Counted from the stretch's first letter, positions 24,075 to 33,141 are shown. The stretch is DNA of 64,000 nucleotides from Terasakiella pusilla DSM 6293 (GCF_000688235.1 NZ_JHYO01000012.1:1-64000); one strand, 5' to 3'. Numbers and translations: made by a program. Notes: a model not told the origin generated them from the sequence alone.

Positions 24075-25232
24075 TTACGAACGGGCCTTCGCAGCGTCAT
24101 CCAGATCGACTTTCTCATTCCTTTTCACGCCAACCAGTGCTTCATGATTTTGTTTTTCTACCGCAAAGGCAATCAAGGCAATTAGTCGGTAAAAGCCATG
24201 TACAAATTTACCATATGGCATGGAAAGGAACAGCGTCATGACAATGCCGAGATGAATGCTGAGCGCCGGACCAACATAGGCGGTCTTGCTGACAAACATC
24301 AGAACCAGGCCACTTAGGGAAGTCAGGAACAACAGAACAAGGAAGGTAACATCCATACCTTTGTTCGTTTTTCCTTTTACATCAGTTGTTGCCTTGAATT
24401 TAAGAGATAACAGACCCGCGGGACCGATTAACAGACCGAGGCCTCCCAGTGTGCCCAAAACTTTTGGCAAGGTGATAAAGTCATAAGGCGCTTCCAATGC
24501 AAAAGCGTAATGCATGACAGTACCCACAGACGTGGCAGCAAAGCACAACATGAACCCCCAGAAAGTCAACTGGTGGAACCATCGACGGGCCATGGATGGT
24601 GTTTCATCCGGGTAAGAACAGCCTTGCCCATTACCGCCATCCAGATACTTGAGGGTCAGTGCATCTTTCACCCCCTGCATGACACGGCCCCAATCCATAG
24701 TAAATGGATTGCCAAGGCGCATGGTTTTCCAAAACTTCATGACCGACATCATCAAAGCGAGGAACGCAAAGCCACCAACTGTGCCAAAGAGTGCCACCAG
24801 ACTGTTATGAGAAATCACACCATAAAACGCATTGGCATGTTCTTTGGTAAAGTCGTCGCCTGTCATGGCTGACGTCACAAAAAAGAACCCTGCGATTACG
24901 ATGATGGACAAAAGACTGACAAACAAACCGTTATTGGCAAACAGCTTGCCCATAAAGCCCGGCCAGGCAAAGACACCATAGTTTTCCTGGCGCAGTTCTG
25001 CCATGGCGCCCGGTACATTCAGTTTAAACTCATGCGGTGGTGCATATTGGCAGTTATGATAACAGGCCCCGCAGTTGTGACACAGGTTTGCCATGTAATC
25101 GAGGTTGTCTGCATTAAATTCAAGACGAAGTTCCATGGCCTGAAAAACCGCACAATGGCCTTCGCAATAACGGCACGCATTACAAATTGTCAGTACCCGT
25201 GCTGCTTCTTCTACTTTATCTGTTAAGCGCAT
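24075..25232 (-). CDS. tcuB: Tricarballylate utilisation protein B (TcuB/CitB type)
   Basis: A 385-residue membrane electron-transfer protein. The N-terminal 95 residues carry two ferredoxin-like Cys clusters (CNACRYCEGHC and CHNCGACYHNC) for Fe-S centres. About six membrane helices with His residues suited to haem b follow. TcuB reoxidises the FAD of TcuA and passes electrons to the quinone pool. The ATG at 25232 overlaps the tcuA end by 17 bases with GAGG upstream, so translation is coupled. Confidence 0.9.
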   Translation of the reverse strand: MRLTDKVEEAARVLTICNACRYCEGHCAVFQAMELRLEFNADNLDYMANLCHNCGACYHNCQYAPPHEFKLNVPGAMAELRQENYGVFAWPGFMGKLFANNGLFVSLLSIIVIAGFFFVTSAMTGDDFTKEHANAFYGVISHNSLVALFGTVGGFAFLALMMSVMKFWKTMRLGNPFTMDWGRVMQGVKDALTLKYLDGGNGQGCSYPDETPSMARRWFHQLTFWGFMLCFAATSVGTVMHYAFALEAPYDFITLPKVLGTLGGLGLLIGPAGLLSLKFKATTDVKGKTNKGMDVTFLVLLFLTSLSGLVLMFVSKTAYVGPALSIHLGIVMTLFLSMPYGKFVHGFYRLIALIAFAVEKQNHEALVGVKRNEKVDLDDAAKARS

Positions 25233-26605
25233 AATCTGCTGCCTCATTCCCTGCAATTCGTCCAAATACGTTACCGATCGTCATGCCGATCCCGGCCAAG
25301 TATCCCTGACCCAAAACGTTGCCTGCCATAATCTCACCGGCGGCAAATACATTTTTGCTCAGGTTGCCATTTGCCATCTTCATCTGCGCCTGCTCGGTTA
25401 CCTCAACACCTAGGTAGGTGAAGGTGATGCCAGGGCGCAGGATGTAAGCATAAAACGGGCCTTCATCGATGGCGCGCGCCCAATTGGTCTTGTTGACCTT
25501 CAGCCCCTCGGTATGCACACCATCCAGTTCTGTATGATCAAACTCACCCGGTTGCACCGCTGCGTTATAGTCATTAACTGTTTTCGACAAGGCATTCGGA
25601 TCAAGCCCGATTTTTTCAGCCAATTCTTCAATGCTGTCTGCTTTTTCTGCCGGGAATACAGGCGGCATGAAAGAGCCAATGGCTTTCTGGTCAATGATCA
25701 CATGAGCAAACTGATCTGGTTGTCCGGCCACCAAACGGCCCCAGATGGCATACCGTTTCGGCCAGAAGTCCTCGCCTTCATCATAAAAGCGCTCGGCATG
25801 TTTATTCACCACGATACCAAGAGAGACGCAGTCCACACGGGTGCAGATCCCGCCATCAAATTTTGGCGCCCGACCATCAATCGCAACCGCGTGACATTGA
25901 TCCGGCTCGCCAATTTTCTGCGCACCATTTTCTAACAGCAGTTTCAGCAGGCCCCCCGTATTGTAGGGGGTGCCGCGGATCAGGAAGTTTTCCGCAATAT
26001 CCCCCCAGCCTTCTTTCAGCCATTCGATATTGGCTTCAAAACCGCCTGCAGCCGCGACAAAGGACGTTGCGGTGATGACTTTATCGCCAACGGTGACGCT
26101 TTTAAATTCATCTCCATCAAATTCAATATCCGTCACCATGGCATCATAATGAATTTCGATCCCGAGACTTTCGGCATGACGATACAGGGCATTCAAGAGC
26201 TGCTTGCCCCCCCCCCATAAAGAAAGCATTGGTGCGCCCCAGATGAAGTGTGCCTCCAAGTGGCGGCTGGAACTGAACGCCGCGTTCTTCCAGCCAAGTC
26301 ACACATTCAGGTGATCGGCGCAACGTCATACGGGCAAGATTTTCTGTCGTCTTGCCTTTGGTCACCCGCATCAGGTCGTCCCAATATTCTTCCTCATCAT
26401 AAATGCCGCTGAGAACCGACAAGGGACCATCATGCATGGGACGCAGGTTTCGGGTGTGGCGGGTATTGCCGCCGCGATGGGTTCTTGGCGCACCTTCCAG
26501 CACACAGACATGTGCGCCTTTTTCAGCAGCGCAAATGGCAGCAACAATGCCTGCCTGCCCACCACCGGCAACAAGAACATCGAAATGTGTTTGATCAATA
26601 GTCAC
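25216..26605 (-). pseudogene. tcuA: FAD-dependent tricarballylate dehydrogenase, out of frame at a G10 run
   Basis: The first part (26605 down to about 26207) has the FAD-binding motif VLVAGGGQAGIVAAICAAEKGA and RGGNTRHTRNLR; the second part resumes in another frame with KQLLNALYRHAESLGIEIHYD through to the C-terminal GYLAGIGMTIGNVFGRIAG. They join perfectly at the run of ten C on the plus strand (26207-26216) if it were nine long, giving NAFFMGGGKQLLNALYR and a 462-residue enzyme, normal for TcuA. It oxidises tricarballylate to cis-aconitate. As written the gene is off; slippage in the run could restore it, or the run may be miscalled. Confidence 0.85.
26207..26216. repeat. Homopolymer of ten C (G on the coding strand) inside tcuA
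   Basis: A run of ten identical bases at the exact point where the two tcuA frames separate. Nine gives the intact enzyme. Runs of this length are prone to replication slippage and also to sequencing error. Confidence 0.9.
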
Positions 26606-26628
26606 AGCTCAATCCTGTTATTTTAAAA

Positions 26629-26648
26629 TTGTGTACCTTCGTATACAA
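26629..26648. promoter_or_regulatory. Palindromic GntR-type operator between tcuA and gntR
   Basis: TTGTGTAC-CTTC-GTATACAA: inverted eight-base arms with one mismatch, in the divergent promoter region 24 bases before the tcuA start. FCD-type GntR regulators bind palindromes rich in TTGTATAC-like half sites. Probably the site of the divergently encoded regulator. Confidence 0.5.
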
Positions 26649-26668
26649 TCAATATTTAGAAGCTGAAC

Positions 26669-26705
26669 CTGTCAGTTTTCTTTCAGCCTGACAGGAAACT
26701 GACAG
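26669..26705. promoter_or_regulatory. Back-to-back TctD-box-like repeats between tcuA and gntR
   Basis: On the minus strand CTGAAAG-AAAA-CTGACAG (26686-26669) faces tcuA; on the plus strand CTGACAG-GAAA-CTGACAG (26688-26705) faces gntR. Both have the 11-base period seen upstream of tctC. The arrangement suggests that TctD controls both divergent promoters. Inferred. Confidence 0.55.
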
Positions 26706-26752
26706 CAAGAACATGCACCCTTATGTCAGACTAAATTTGAAAAGTTTGAGAG

Positions 26753-27391
26753 ATGACATCAGAAAAACATTCCCGTGGCGAGTTGGCCTATCATCAACTT
26801 TTTGAAGCCATTCAGAAGGGGTCCCTGAAACCCGGCACCCGTATCCGGGAAACGGACATAGCTGAAGAATTCGGGATCAGTCGCACGCCGGTGCGCGATG
26901 CAATCCGCAGACTTGAAAGTGATGGCCTGATCGTCCATTTGCCCCATCAAGGTGCCGTAATCAAAACACTCGATCATCGCGAAATCATGGAAATGTACGA
27001 AATGCGCCAGGTTCTGGAAGGAACCGCCGCATTTCATGCAGCCCAACACGCATCCCTATTGGAAATTGATGAACTGATCGAATTGAATGATCTGATGCTA
27101 AAAAATAAGGAAGAGGAAAGTGAGGCTGCCGATGCAAACCGATTATTCCATCAAACACTCTATCGCGCTGCTAACAATCGATATCTGATTGATGCCATCA
27201 ACAACCTGTCCAATGCCATGGCCTTATTGGAAGGAACGACCCTTTACAGTGCAGAGCGCGTTAATATTGCATTTAAAGAGCATCAGGAAATCATAGAACA
27301 TATTCAGCTTCAAAAAGGAAAAGAAGCAGACCAATCAGTGCGTAATCACATTTCCAATTCCCAACGGGTTCGGATCAGAATGTTTAGATAA
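26753..27391 (+). CDS. GntR-family regulator, FCD subfamily
   Basis: A 212-residue regulator: N-terminal winged HTH (TRIRETDIAEEFGISRTPVRDAIRRLESDGLIVHLP) and C-terminal FCD domain with helices and metal/ligand His residues (EMYEMRQVLEGTAAFHAA, FHQTLYRAANNRYLIDAINNL, EHQEIIEHI). Divergent from tcuAB with an operator-like palindrome between, so it most likely represses tcuAB until a tricarboxylate or related acid binds. It is the last gene before the right border of island 2. Confidence 0.88.
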   Translation: MTSEKHSRGELAYHQLFEAIQKGSLKPGTRIRETDIAEEFGISRTPVRDAIRRLESDGLIVHLPHQGAVIKTLDHREIMEMYEMRQVLEGTAAFHAAQHASLLEIDELIELNDLMLKNKEEESEAADANRLFHQTLYRAANNRYLIDAINNLSNAMALLEGTTLYSAERVNIAFKEHQEIIEHIQLQKGKEADQSVRNHISNSQRVRIRMFR

Positions 27392-27454
27392 GTCCTATAT
27401 TGGCGATATGCAGACTGACCTGCACAGGAAAAGTAGAGTGCGTCCCTGTTATTT

Positions 27455-27508
27455 CGCCCGCACCAAGTAATTTCAAAGGCTCAGCCTCATAAGGGCTGAG
27501 CCTTTTGT
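27455..27508 (+). repeat. Duplicated tRNA-Leu 3' end and terminator (right border of island 2)
   Basis: CGCCCGCACCAAGTAATTTC and the next seven bases (27455-27481) are identical to 14006-14032; the following terminator stem-loop differs at three positions, two of them compensating for pairing or loop changes. No tRNA body lies upstream. Typical right attachment site of an element integrated at a tRNA. Confidence 0.85.
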
Positions 27509-27833
27509 ATTTGTATCTGTCTTCTTTATCATTTGTACTTTTTTGAAGTGTAAAGAGCTGAAGACATCATTTCCAAAACTGCAATCATTTCATTTCTCCT
27601 TTAACTGCTGGATTGATCTGATCAAACAGTAGCGAGAAAAGAAAAACTTGTAAAATTGATTAATTTATAATTATTAATAAATTTTATCTATTAATTACCT
27701 CTTTAAAAGACAGTCACCTGCTCTCAACTCATAAGCTGCAAATAAACTAAAGCGCAGCACTTGTAATGCTATAGTTTAATAGTAATATTATATTTTAACC
27801 TATACGATGTGCACATCACGCGGGAGAAGTGCC
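27509..27833. other. AT-rich gene-free stretch right of island 2
   Basis: Runs such as TTAATTTATAATTATTAATAAATTTTATC dominate. No frame with a ribosome site, no tRNA and no clear hairpin beyond the terminator at its start. It probably holds the promoter of the gene at 27834. Confidence 0.5.
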
Positions 27834-28241
27834 ATGCCTAAAAATGCGACCATCAAAAACTTTGAGAACACTCATTCATACTTGCATGTTCAATATTTTC
27901 AAGACGTCTGTATCGATGAGGTTGCCGAGAGTATGCTCTCCTATGCAGACGGCTATTCCCGCGAATATCACACACTCATTTTAAGTGACTGGACACAAGT
28001 CGATCACATCAATTTCCAAAAAGATGATCTCTATTCTCTAGCTTCTCTCTCTTCGCTTTGGGATTTGAATAAACATAAAGTCTGCGTTGCCCTTGTCACC
28101 GGACAAAACGATGAAATTTCTAGGATGGCAAAACAGTTTACCTCCCTCATCGACAACCCGGAAGTCATCATGAAACATTTTGGGGATACGAGTCCAGCAA
28201 CTCAATGGTTGCATACATTTACCGCCCAACCCCTAAGGTAA
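27834..28241 (+). CDS. Unknown 135-residue protein
   Basis: No family recognised with confidence. The ATG at 27834 has GGGAGAAG upstream. The alternation of helices and strands (YHTLILSDWTQVDHINF, KVCVALVTGQNDEISRMAKQF) and the length resemble STAS/SpoIIAA-like or SEC14-like folds, used in signalling. It lies upstream of a histidine kinase and response regulator on the same strand and may feed that system. Confidence 0.5.
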   Translation: MPKNATIKNFENTHSYLHVQYFQDVCIDEVAESMLSYADGYSREYHTLILSDWTQVDHINFQKDDLYSLASLSSLWDLNKHKVCVALVTGQNDEISRMAKQFTSLIDNPEVIMKHFGDTSPATQWLHTFTAQPLR

Positions 28242-28373
28242 ATACGGTCACAAAAATCCCGGCTTAACTTTCGTACAATCCGCGTCTGATAGCCTAAAAT
28301 CCATGATACTTCTGGCACGTGCCTCGTGTTTATCGTAAATTCCGAGGTTCATAATCAGAGAACGCGCCTCGAA

Positions 28374-29729
28374 ATGGATATATTTTTAGACTACACGACC
28401 TTGCTCTTTTTACTGCCTGCGACCTTTATCGCATCAGCTATCGTCATTTTCTTCGTGCACCTTCAACACAAAGAAATTGCGGGCACCCGTGAGTGGGCCC
28501 TAGCGATGTTTTTGGTTGCACTGGGGTGTAGCCTGCAGGTTAATCGTCATGCCATTCCTACAGAATTCTCAATCCTTTTAGCCAACGCCCTCATTCTTGC
28601 CGGTGATGGCTTTCTTCTCATCGGGATTATGAGATATGTCGGGCAAACCATAAACTGGCCCTTTCTACTCTTTATTTTCTCACTGATCTGGCTCCCCTTT
28701 TTCTACACCTATGACTCCCCGGAACTGTTCGCAATCCGATCCCATTTAGTAGATATTTGCATCACTCTCGTCTGCATCGTTTCCGTATATTACCTCCGTA
28801 AGGAAATCAAAAAAGAACGGATCTCCGCCTATTTGATTATTATCGCGTCCTTCTGCGGTATCGCCTTCTCTTCAACCCTACGCAGCGGCGCCCTCCTAAC
28901 CAGCAATCTTTATCCAGAAATCGGCCTCACCACGCAGACTATTGTCGCAACTTTCTACACACTTCTTATCTTGTTTTTCCTAACGCTCACCGCTGGCCTG
29001 ACCATGCTGGTATCCGAGCGCCTGCGCCGCAACCTTGCACTGGCCCTTGAGAAAGACAAACAGACGATGCTGGAACAAAATAACTTCTGGGCCATGGTTT
29101 CCCACGAATTCAAAACTCCGCTCTCAACCATTATCAACTCGGCAAACCTGATCGAACTTGCCGCCAACAAAAACCCGCAGACCATCGAAACCGAAAGCTT
29201 ACGCATTCAACGGGCCTCTAGCCGACTTGCGAGTCTGGTCGACAAATGTTTGATCAACGATTGGCTGGAAGTTGCGACAACTGAACGTAAACACGACACC
29301 ATCGACATTGTGAACATGCTGCAAAACCTGTCGTTCGAATATAACATTGCCTTCAAAAACGACTTACCGCTGGGAACCTGTATACAAGGCGACCCCTATC
29401 TGTTACCCGTCGCATTTTCATCCCTGATCGACAACGCGCTAAAATATTCAAATCAAAAAGAAAACTGCTACTTTACTGCCGCGCGGCAAGCAAATGGGAG
29501 CCTTATATTTAAAGTTTTTGATGACGGTGATGGGGTCGATGAAAAAGATATGCCGCACCTATTCGAGAAATTCTTTAGGTCCGACAAGCATCACACCAAA
29601 AACGGTGGCGGCTACGGCCTATACATCACCCAAAAAATCGCAAACCTACATAATGCCAAAGTGGGCATGCATCGTGAAGATGGTATGACAGCCTTTACAC
29701 TCACCTTTCCCCGTCATCATCCCCTCTAA
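28374..29729 (+). CDS. Membrane sensor histidine kinase
   Basis: About 451 residues. Seven or so membrane helices fill the N-terminal 210 residues (a 7TM-type sensor without a large periplasmic domain), then HisKA with His in WAMVSHEFKTPLSTIINS, and HATPase (SSLIDNALKYSNQ, FDDGDGVDE, GGGYGLYITQKI). No good ribosome site; ATG 28374 is chosen over a GTG at 28326. Likely partner of the response regulator at 30001. Stimulus unknown; the sensor sits within the membrane, as in kinases that sense lipid-soluble or energy signals. Confidence 0.82.
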   Translation: MDIFLDYTTLLFLLPATFIASAIVIFFVHLQHKEIAGTREWALAMFLVALGCSLQVNRHAIPTEFSILLANALILAGDGFLLIGIMRYVGQTINWPFLLFIFSLIWLPFFYTYDSPELFAIRSHLVDICITLVCIVSVYYLRKEIKKERISAYLIIIASFCGIAFSSTLRSGALLTSNLYPEIGLTTQTIVATFYTLLILFFLTLTAGLTMLVSERLRRNLALALEKDKQTMLEQNNFWAMVSHEFKTPLSTIINSANLIELAANKNPQTIETESLRIQRASSRLASLVDKCLINDWLEVATTERKHDTIDIVNMLQNLSFEYNIAFKNDLPLGTCIQGDPYLLPVAFSSLIDNALKYSNQKENCYFTAARQANGSLIFKVFDDGDGVDEKDMPHLFEKFFRSDKHHTKNGGGYGLYITQKIANLHNAKVGMHREDGMTAFTLTFPRHHPL

Positions 29730-30000
29730 GTTCTGTCCACCCATCGTAAGACGTTTCATTAAATAAACGTGAAAAACACCTGACAGCGATAGTGAAAAAA
29801 TTCAAAATTCACTCCCTTAGAAGTGCATGACCAATAAAAACAACCTGAAATATACAAAACACTTCAGCCTTTACTCAATCGACAGAAAGTACATTTAAAA
29901 ACAATTATCCATTGAACAAAGATATTCTTATTCATATAAGTATCCACTTGATAAACGTATGACTAACAGGATCCTTCTTGCATTCAAAAGCAGGCAAAAA

Positions 30001-30672
30001 ATGAATAACAAAGCCAAATTAGTACTTGTTGATGACGATCAGGACTTTCTGCTGTCTCTCAAACAGCTTCTAGAGTACAGCGACTATCAGGTTACCCCTT
30101 TTCAAAGCCTGACGCAGCTTATGGAGAATGTTCATAGCCTCGATGCAGATATCCTCATTCTCGACGTTAATCTGGACGAGGAAAGTTCGCTGGACCTGCT
30201 GCCGACCCTGCGGGAAGAAACCTCATTAGGTCTTATTCTGATCAGCGGCTGCAAGGCCTATGAAACACGTGTGGAAAGCCTTGAGCTCGGCGCGGACGCT
30301 TACCTGTCCAAACCCATACAAATTCGCGAACTTCAAGCAATCGTCAATTCATTGCACCAACGTCTCACACACAAAAGATCCCAAAGCTGGACTCTCGATC
30401 ATGCAAGTTGGGTCATTACGTCTCCAGCCGCCCATCATCACGAACTCACTGAAAACGAGTATATTTTTGTAAATATGATCATGGAAGCCGATGGTAAGCC
30501 TGTCACAAAAGAACAGTTACTAAGCGCTATGGGCAAAGAAGACACACAGGAAGAAGCTGCAAACCTGCAGGTTTTGGTCTCTCGACTGCGCAAAAAAGTC
30601 AGTAAGAATAGCGGTGAACACCTTCCTATTCGGGTGTATCGCGGCCTGGGATATGGCTTAACCCCGACCTGA
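30001..30672 (+). CDS. OmpR-family response regulator
   Basis: A 223-residue regulator starting MNNKAKLVLVDDDQDFLLSL. Receiver residues: DDD cluster, Asp in ILILDVNLDEES, Ser in LILISGCKAY, Lys in AYLSKPIQ. C-terminal winged helix (LTENEYIFVNMIME, NLQVLVSRLRKKVSK, IRVYRGLGYGL). AGG six bases before the ATG at 30001 supports that start; an upstream ATG at 29959 is possible. Follows the kinase gene by 271 bases of AT-rich DNA, so it has its own promoter. Confidence 0.85.
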   Translation: MNNKAKLVLVDDDQDFLLSLKQLLEYSDYQVTPFQSLTQLMENVHSLDADILILDVNLDEESSLDLLPTLREETSLGLILISGCKAYETRVESLELGADAYLSKPIQIRELQAIVNSLHQRLTHKRSQSWTLDHASWVITSPAAHHHELTENEYIFVNMIMEADGKPVTKEQLLSAMGKEDTQEEAANLQVLVSRLRKKVSKNSGEHLPIRVYRGLGYGLTPT

Positions 30673-30801
30673 CCTCCCCCTTACAGGTGGGAGCGGAAAA
30701 TTTTGGCCGCACAAGACTTGTTATAAAAAAACGCCATTTGACGCTATTGCTGATATCAGGTAAGAGAACCTCCATAAAATCAAATAAAGGGTTGCTCTGA
30801 G

Positions 30802-31080
30802 ATGTCACAGCTATTTGCTATTTTTATTACTGTATTTCTGGCCGAATTGGGAGACAAGACCCAGCTTGCCACCGTCCTCTTTGCAACCGAAAAAGAGCAT
30901 CATCCCATGGCGGTTTTCGTTGCAGCTGCCCTCGCGCTTGTCGCCTCAACCGCACTCGCTGTCCTGCTTGGGACAATGGCGGAAAAATATCTTAGTGTCA
31001 TTCCGCTAAAACTGGTCGCCGGGATCGGATTTATCATGATTGGTATGTGGACCGTCTGGGGCCATTACAACGGGTCTTAA
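30802..31080 (+). CDS. GDT1/TMEM165-like membrane protein (half-size, UPF0016)
   Basis: A 92-residue protein with three membrane helices and one copy of the family signature ELGDKTQ (residues 15-21). Full members have two copies and act as Mn2+/Ca2+ exporters. A single-repeat protein must form a dimer or pair with another half. No partner gene is adjacent. Probably manganese homeostasis. No yybP-ykoY-type riboswitch was found upstream. Confidence 0.8.
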   Translation: MSQLFAIFITVFLAELGDKTQLATVLFATEKEHHPMAVFVAAALALVASTALAVLLGTMAEKYLSVIPLKLVAGIGFIMIGMWTVWGHYNGS

Positions 31081-31140
31081 AACCAGAACATACATAAAAG
31101 CTCAGCCTTCGGGCACTGCGTCTGCATACACGGTTAATTA

Positions 31141-31157
31141 TTGAGAACGATTCTCAA
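31141..31157. promoter_or_regulatory. Fur-box-like palindrome
   Basis: TTGAGAA-CGA-TTCTCAA, a perfect palindrome close to Fur sites of the form GAGAATNATTCTC, 70 bases before the TPR gene. A second AT-rich inverted repeat (TTGCAATTAATAATTATTTGCA, 31192-31212) overlaps the likely start of transcription. Suggests iron-dependent repression. Confidence 0.55.
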
Positions 31158-31226
31158 AATCTCATTGACAGGTGAGTGATTCTTCTTAATATTGCAATTA
31201 ATAATTATTTGCATTAAGGATTTCTC

Positions 31227-31757
31227 ATGGACGTTTTGTACAAAAACCAAACCGCCCTCCCCCCGTTTGAGGAAGCAACAGACGCCTGCTGGCGTGACCT
31301 AACCCAAAATGCCAACCTTTTGTTTAAACAGGGAAACTACAAACAAGCCCGCACCTTCTATCAGTGTGCGTTAAAAGAAGCCGAAGACATCTTCACCAGT
31401 GCCCAGATGGGGGCAGACTATACAGATACCGACCCGGCCTCTCTCCTGATAGCCTCCTCCACCAATCTGGTACAAAATCTGACCAAGCTGGAAGACCATA
31501 GCCAAGCCTATCAAGTTCTGTCCGGGATCCTCCATCGGTTGTGCCGCACGCTGTTGGATGACGTCAGCTCCTATCGCTTAAAACGTAAATGCGCGCAACA
31601 TCTTCAATATGTCACGCGTTATCTTGTCAAGGTTATGCAAAGCGGTGGTAGCCCCCAAGAAACCATCGCCAAAGAAGTCCAATTCGCCAAGGACTGCTTC
31701 ATTAAATTTTCCAGCCCCACAACCACGTACTATCACAGCGCACGGTCTATCGCTTAA
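31227..31757 (+). CDS. TPR-like helical protein, probably iron regulated
   Basis: A 176-residue cytoplasmic protein with one clear TPR (NANLLFKQGNYKQARTFYQCALKEAEDIF) and further helix pairs (SQAYQVLSGILHRLCRTLL). AAGGA precedes the ATG. Two Fur-like palindromes lie directly upstream. Function unknown; related small TPR proteins sit next to ferredoxin or iron uptake genes in other proteobacteria, which fits but is not proof. Confidence 0.6.
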   Translation: MDVLYKNQTALPPFEEATDACWRDLTQNANLLFKQGNYKQARTFYQCALKEAEDIFTSAQMGADYTDTDPASLLIASSTNLVQNLTKLEDHSQAYQVLSGILHRLCRTLLDDVSSYRLKRKCAQHLQYVTRYLVKVMQSGGSPQETIAKEVQFAKDCFIKFSSPTTTYYHSARSIA

Positions 31758-31780
31758 CTCCCGCCTTCTCTTCTTCCCAT

Positions 31781-31822
31781 AAAAAAAGCAGATACGAACC
31801 AGCGTTCCGTATCTGCTTTTTT
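31781..31822. terminator. Bidirectional terminator between the TPR gene and hisD
   Basis: AGCAGATACG-AAC pairs with GTT-CCGTATCTGCT with A-run before and T-run after, so it can stop transcription from both convergent genes. Confidence 0.9.
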
Positions 31823-31842
31823 ATTTAAACCACTTGTTAAGT

Positions 31843-33141
31843 CTAACGTTCCATGTTCAAGCGAATAGCAACCGACAAGCCGTGGGCCTGCAATCCTTCT
31901 TCTTTCGCCAACGCAACCGCAGACGGGCCGATTTTGTTCAAGCTTGATGCATCACACTGGATCAGGCTGTTACGCTTCATAAAGTTCAACACCCCAAGAC
32001 CGGAGGAAAAACGTGCAGATCGTGCGGTCGGCAAGACGTGGTTTGGACCCGCCACATAATCCCCGATGGCTTCCGGCGTGTAACGTCCCATAAAGACGGC
32101 ACCCGCGTTGCGGATTTTACGTTCCAGCGCATCCGGATTATCCAATGCCAATTCAAGGTGTTCCGGTGCAATCCGATCGGTCAGGGCAACGGCCTCCTCC
32201 CAATCTTTCACCACGATAAAGGCGCCATGATCTTCCCAGCTTTGACGCGCGATCTCCGCACGCGGCAGGGTTTTCAAATGTGCTTCCACAGCCTGCTCAA
32301 CTTTTTCCGCATAGTCCGCATCATCCGTAATCAGGATACTTTGGGCGGCTGTGTCGTGTTCGGCTTGCGACAACAGGTCTGCTGCAATCCAGCTTGGATC
32401 ATTTTGATTGTCCGCAATCACCAGAATTTCACTGGGTCCGGCAATCATATCAATACCGACCGTCCCAAAGACCTGACGTTTAGCCGCGGCCACAAAGGCA
32501 TTACCCGGCCCGACAATGATATCCACCGGCTTTATGGTCTCTGTGCCATAGGCCAGCGCCCCGACAGCTTGCGCGCCGCCAATGCGATAAATCTCATCCA
32601 CGCCGGACAAACGCGCCGCCGCCATCACAAGCGGGTTAATCACGTTATCCGGTGTCGGCACAACCATGACCAGACGATCAACGCCTGCCACCTTGGCCGG
32701 GATCGCATTCATCAGCACGGAGGAGGGGTAAGAGGCAGTGCCACCGGGAACATACAGACCCGCGGCCTGTATTGGCTTCCAACGATACCCCAGACGCACG
32801 CCCGCCTCGTCGGTATAATCCAGATCTTCCGGCAACTGCTTGGCATGAAACGCCTTGATGCGATCAGAGGCGACCTGCAAGGCTGCCATCGCTTCTTCTG
32901 AAACTTTGGCGATCTCGCGGTCCATTTCTTCGGCGGTGATGGCAAGCCCGTCAACGGTGATGTCCATACGGTCAAACTTGTTGGTGTATTCAACAACCGC
33001 TTCATCACCGCGCAGCTTCACATCGCGCAGGATATCTTCCACGACTTTGTTAACGTCGGGGGCTTCTTCACGTTTTGCAGACAGAAGGGCTGTAAATTGT
33101 GCCTCAAAATCTGCTTGGGATGTTTTAAGACGAAACGTCAT
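31843..33141 (-). CDS. hisD: Histidinol dehydrogenase
   Basis: A 432-residue enzyme for the last two steps of histidine synthesis (histidinol to histidine, NAD, zinc). Family marks: [79 protein letters not shown] and GPNHVLPT. The ATG at 33141 overlaps hisG by 17 bases, giving coupled translation. Last gene of dcd-murA-hisG-hisD. Confidence 0.97.
   Translation of the reverse strand: MTFRLKTSQADFEAQFTALLSAKREEAPDVNKVVEDILRDVKLRGDEAVVEYTNKFDRMDITVDGLAITAEEMDREIAKVSEEAMAALQVASDRIKAFHAKQLPEDLDYTDEAGVRLGYRWKPIQAAGLYVPGGTASYPSSVLMNAIPAKVAGVDRLVMVVPTPDNVINPLVMAAARLSGVDEIYRIGGAQAVGALAYGTETIKPVDIIVGPGNAFVAAAKRQVFGTVGIDMIAGPSEILVIADNQNDPSWIAADLLSQAEHDTAAQSILITDDADYAEKVEQAVEAHLKTLPRAEIARQSWEDHGAFIVVKDWEEAVALTDRIAPEHLELALDNPDALERKIRNAGAVFMGRYTPEAIGDYVAGPNHVLPTARSARFSSGLGVLNFMKRNSLIQCDASSLNKIGPSAVALAKEEGLQAHGLSVAIRLNMER

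Larger units (their letters stand above)
14006..27508. mobile_element. Island 2: tricarboxylate catabolism module inserted at tRNA-Leu
   Basis: The tRNA 3' end plus downstream terminator (14006-14059) recurs at 27455-27508: the first 27 bases are identical and the next 27 have three differences. Between them lies a functionally uniform set of uptake, catabolic and regulatory genes for tricarboxylates. No integrase or transposase is present, so the element was mobilised in trans or lost its recombinase. The mismatches in the distal part indicate that the right copy came with the element or has drifted. Confidence 0.65.

Noticed and set aside
27440-27470. A second tRNA-Leu gene
   Set aside because: Only the last 11 tRNA bases are present; there is no anticodon or D arm upstream.
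30673-30801. yybP-ykoY manganese riboswitch before the GDT1-like gene
   Set aside because: The region has a small CTCCC/GGGAG stem but not the conserved loops.
32038-32901. Long plus-strand frame (287 codons) antisense to hisD
   Set aside because: Shadow of a strongly conserved gene; composition reflects the complementary codons.
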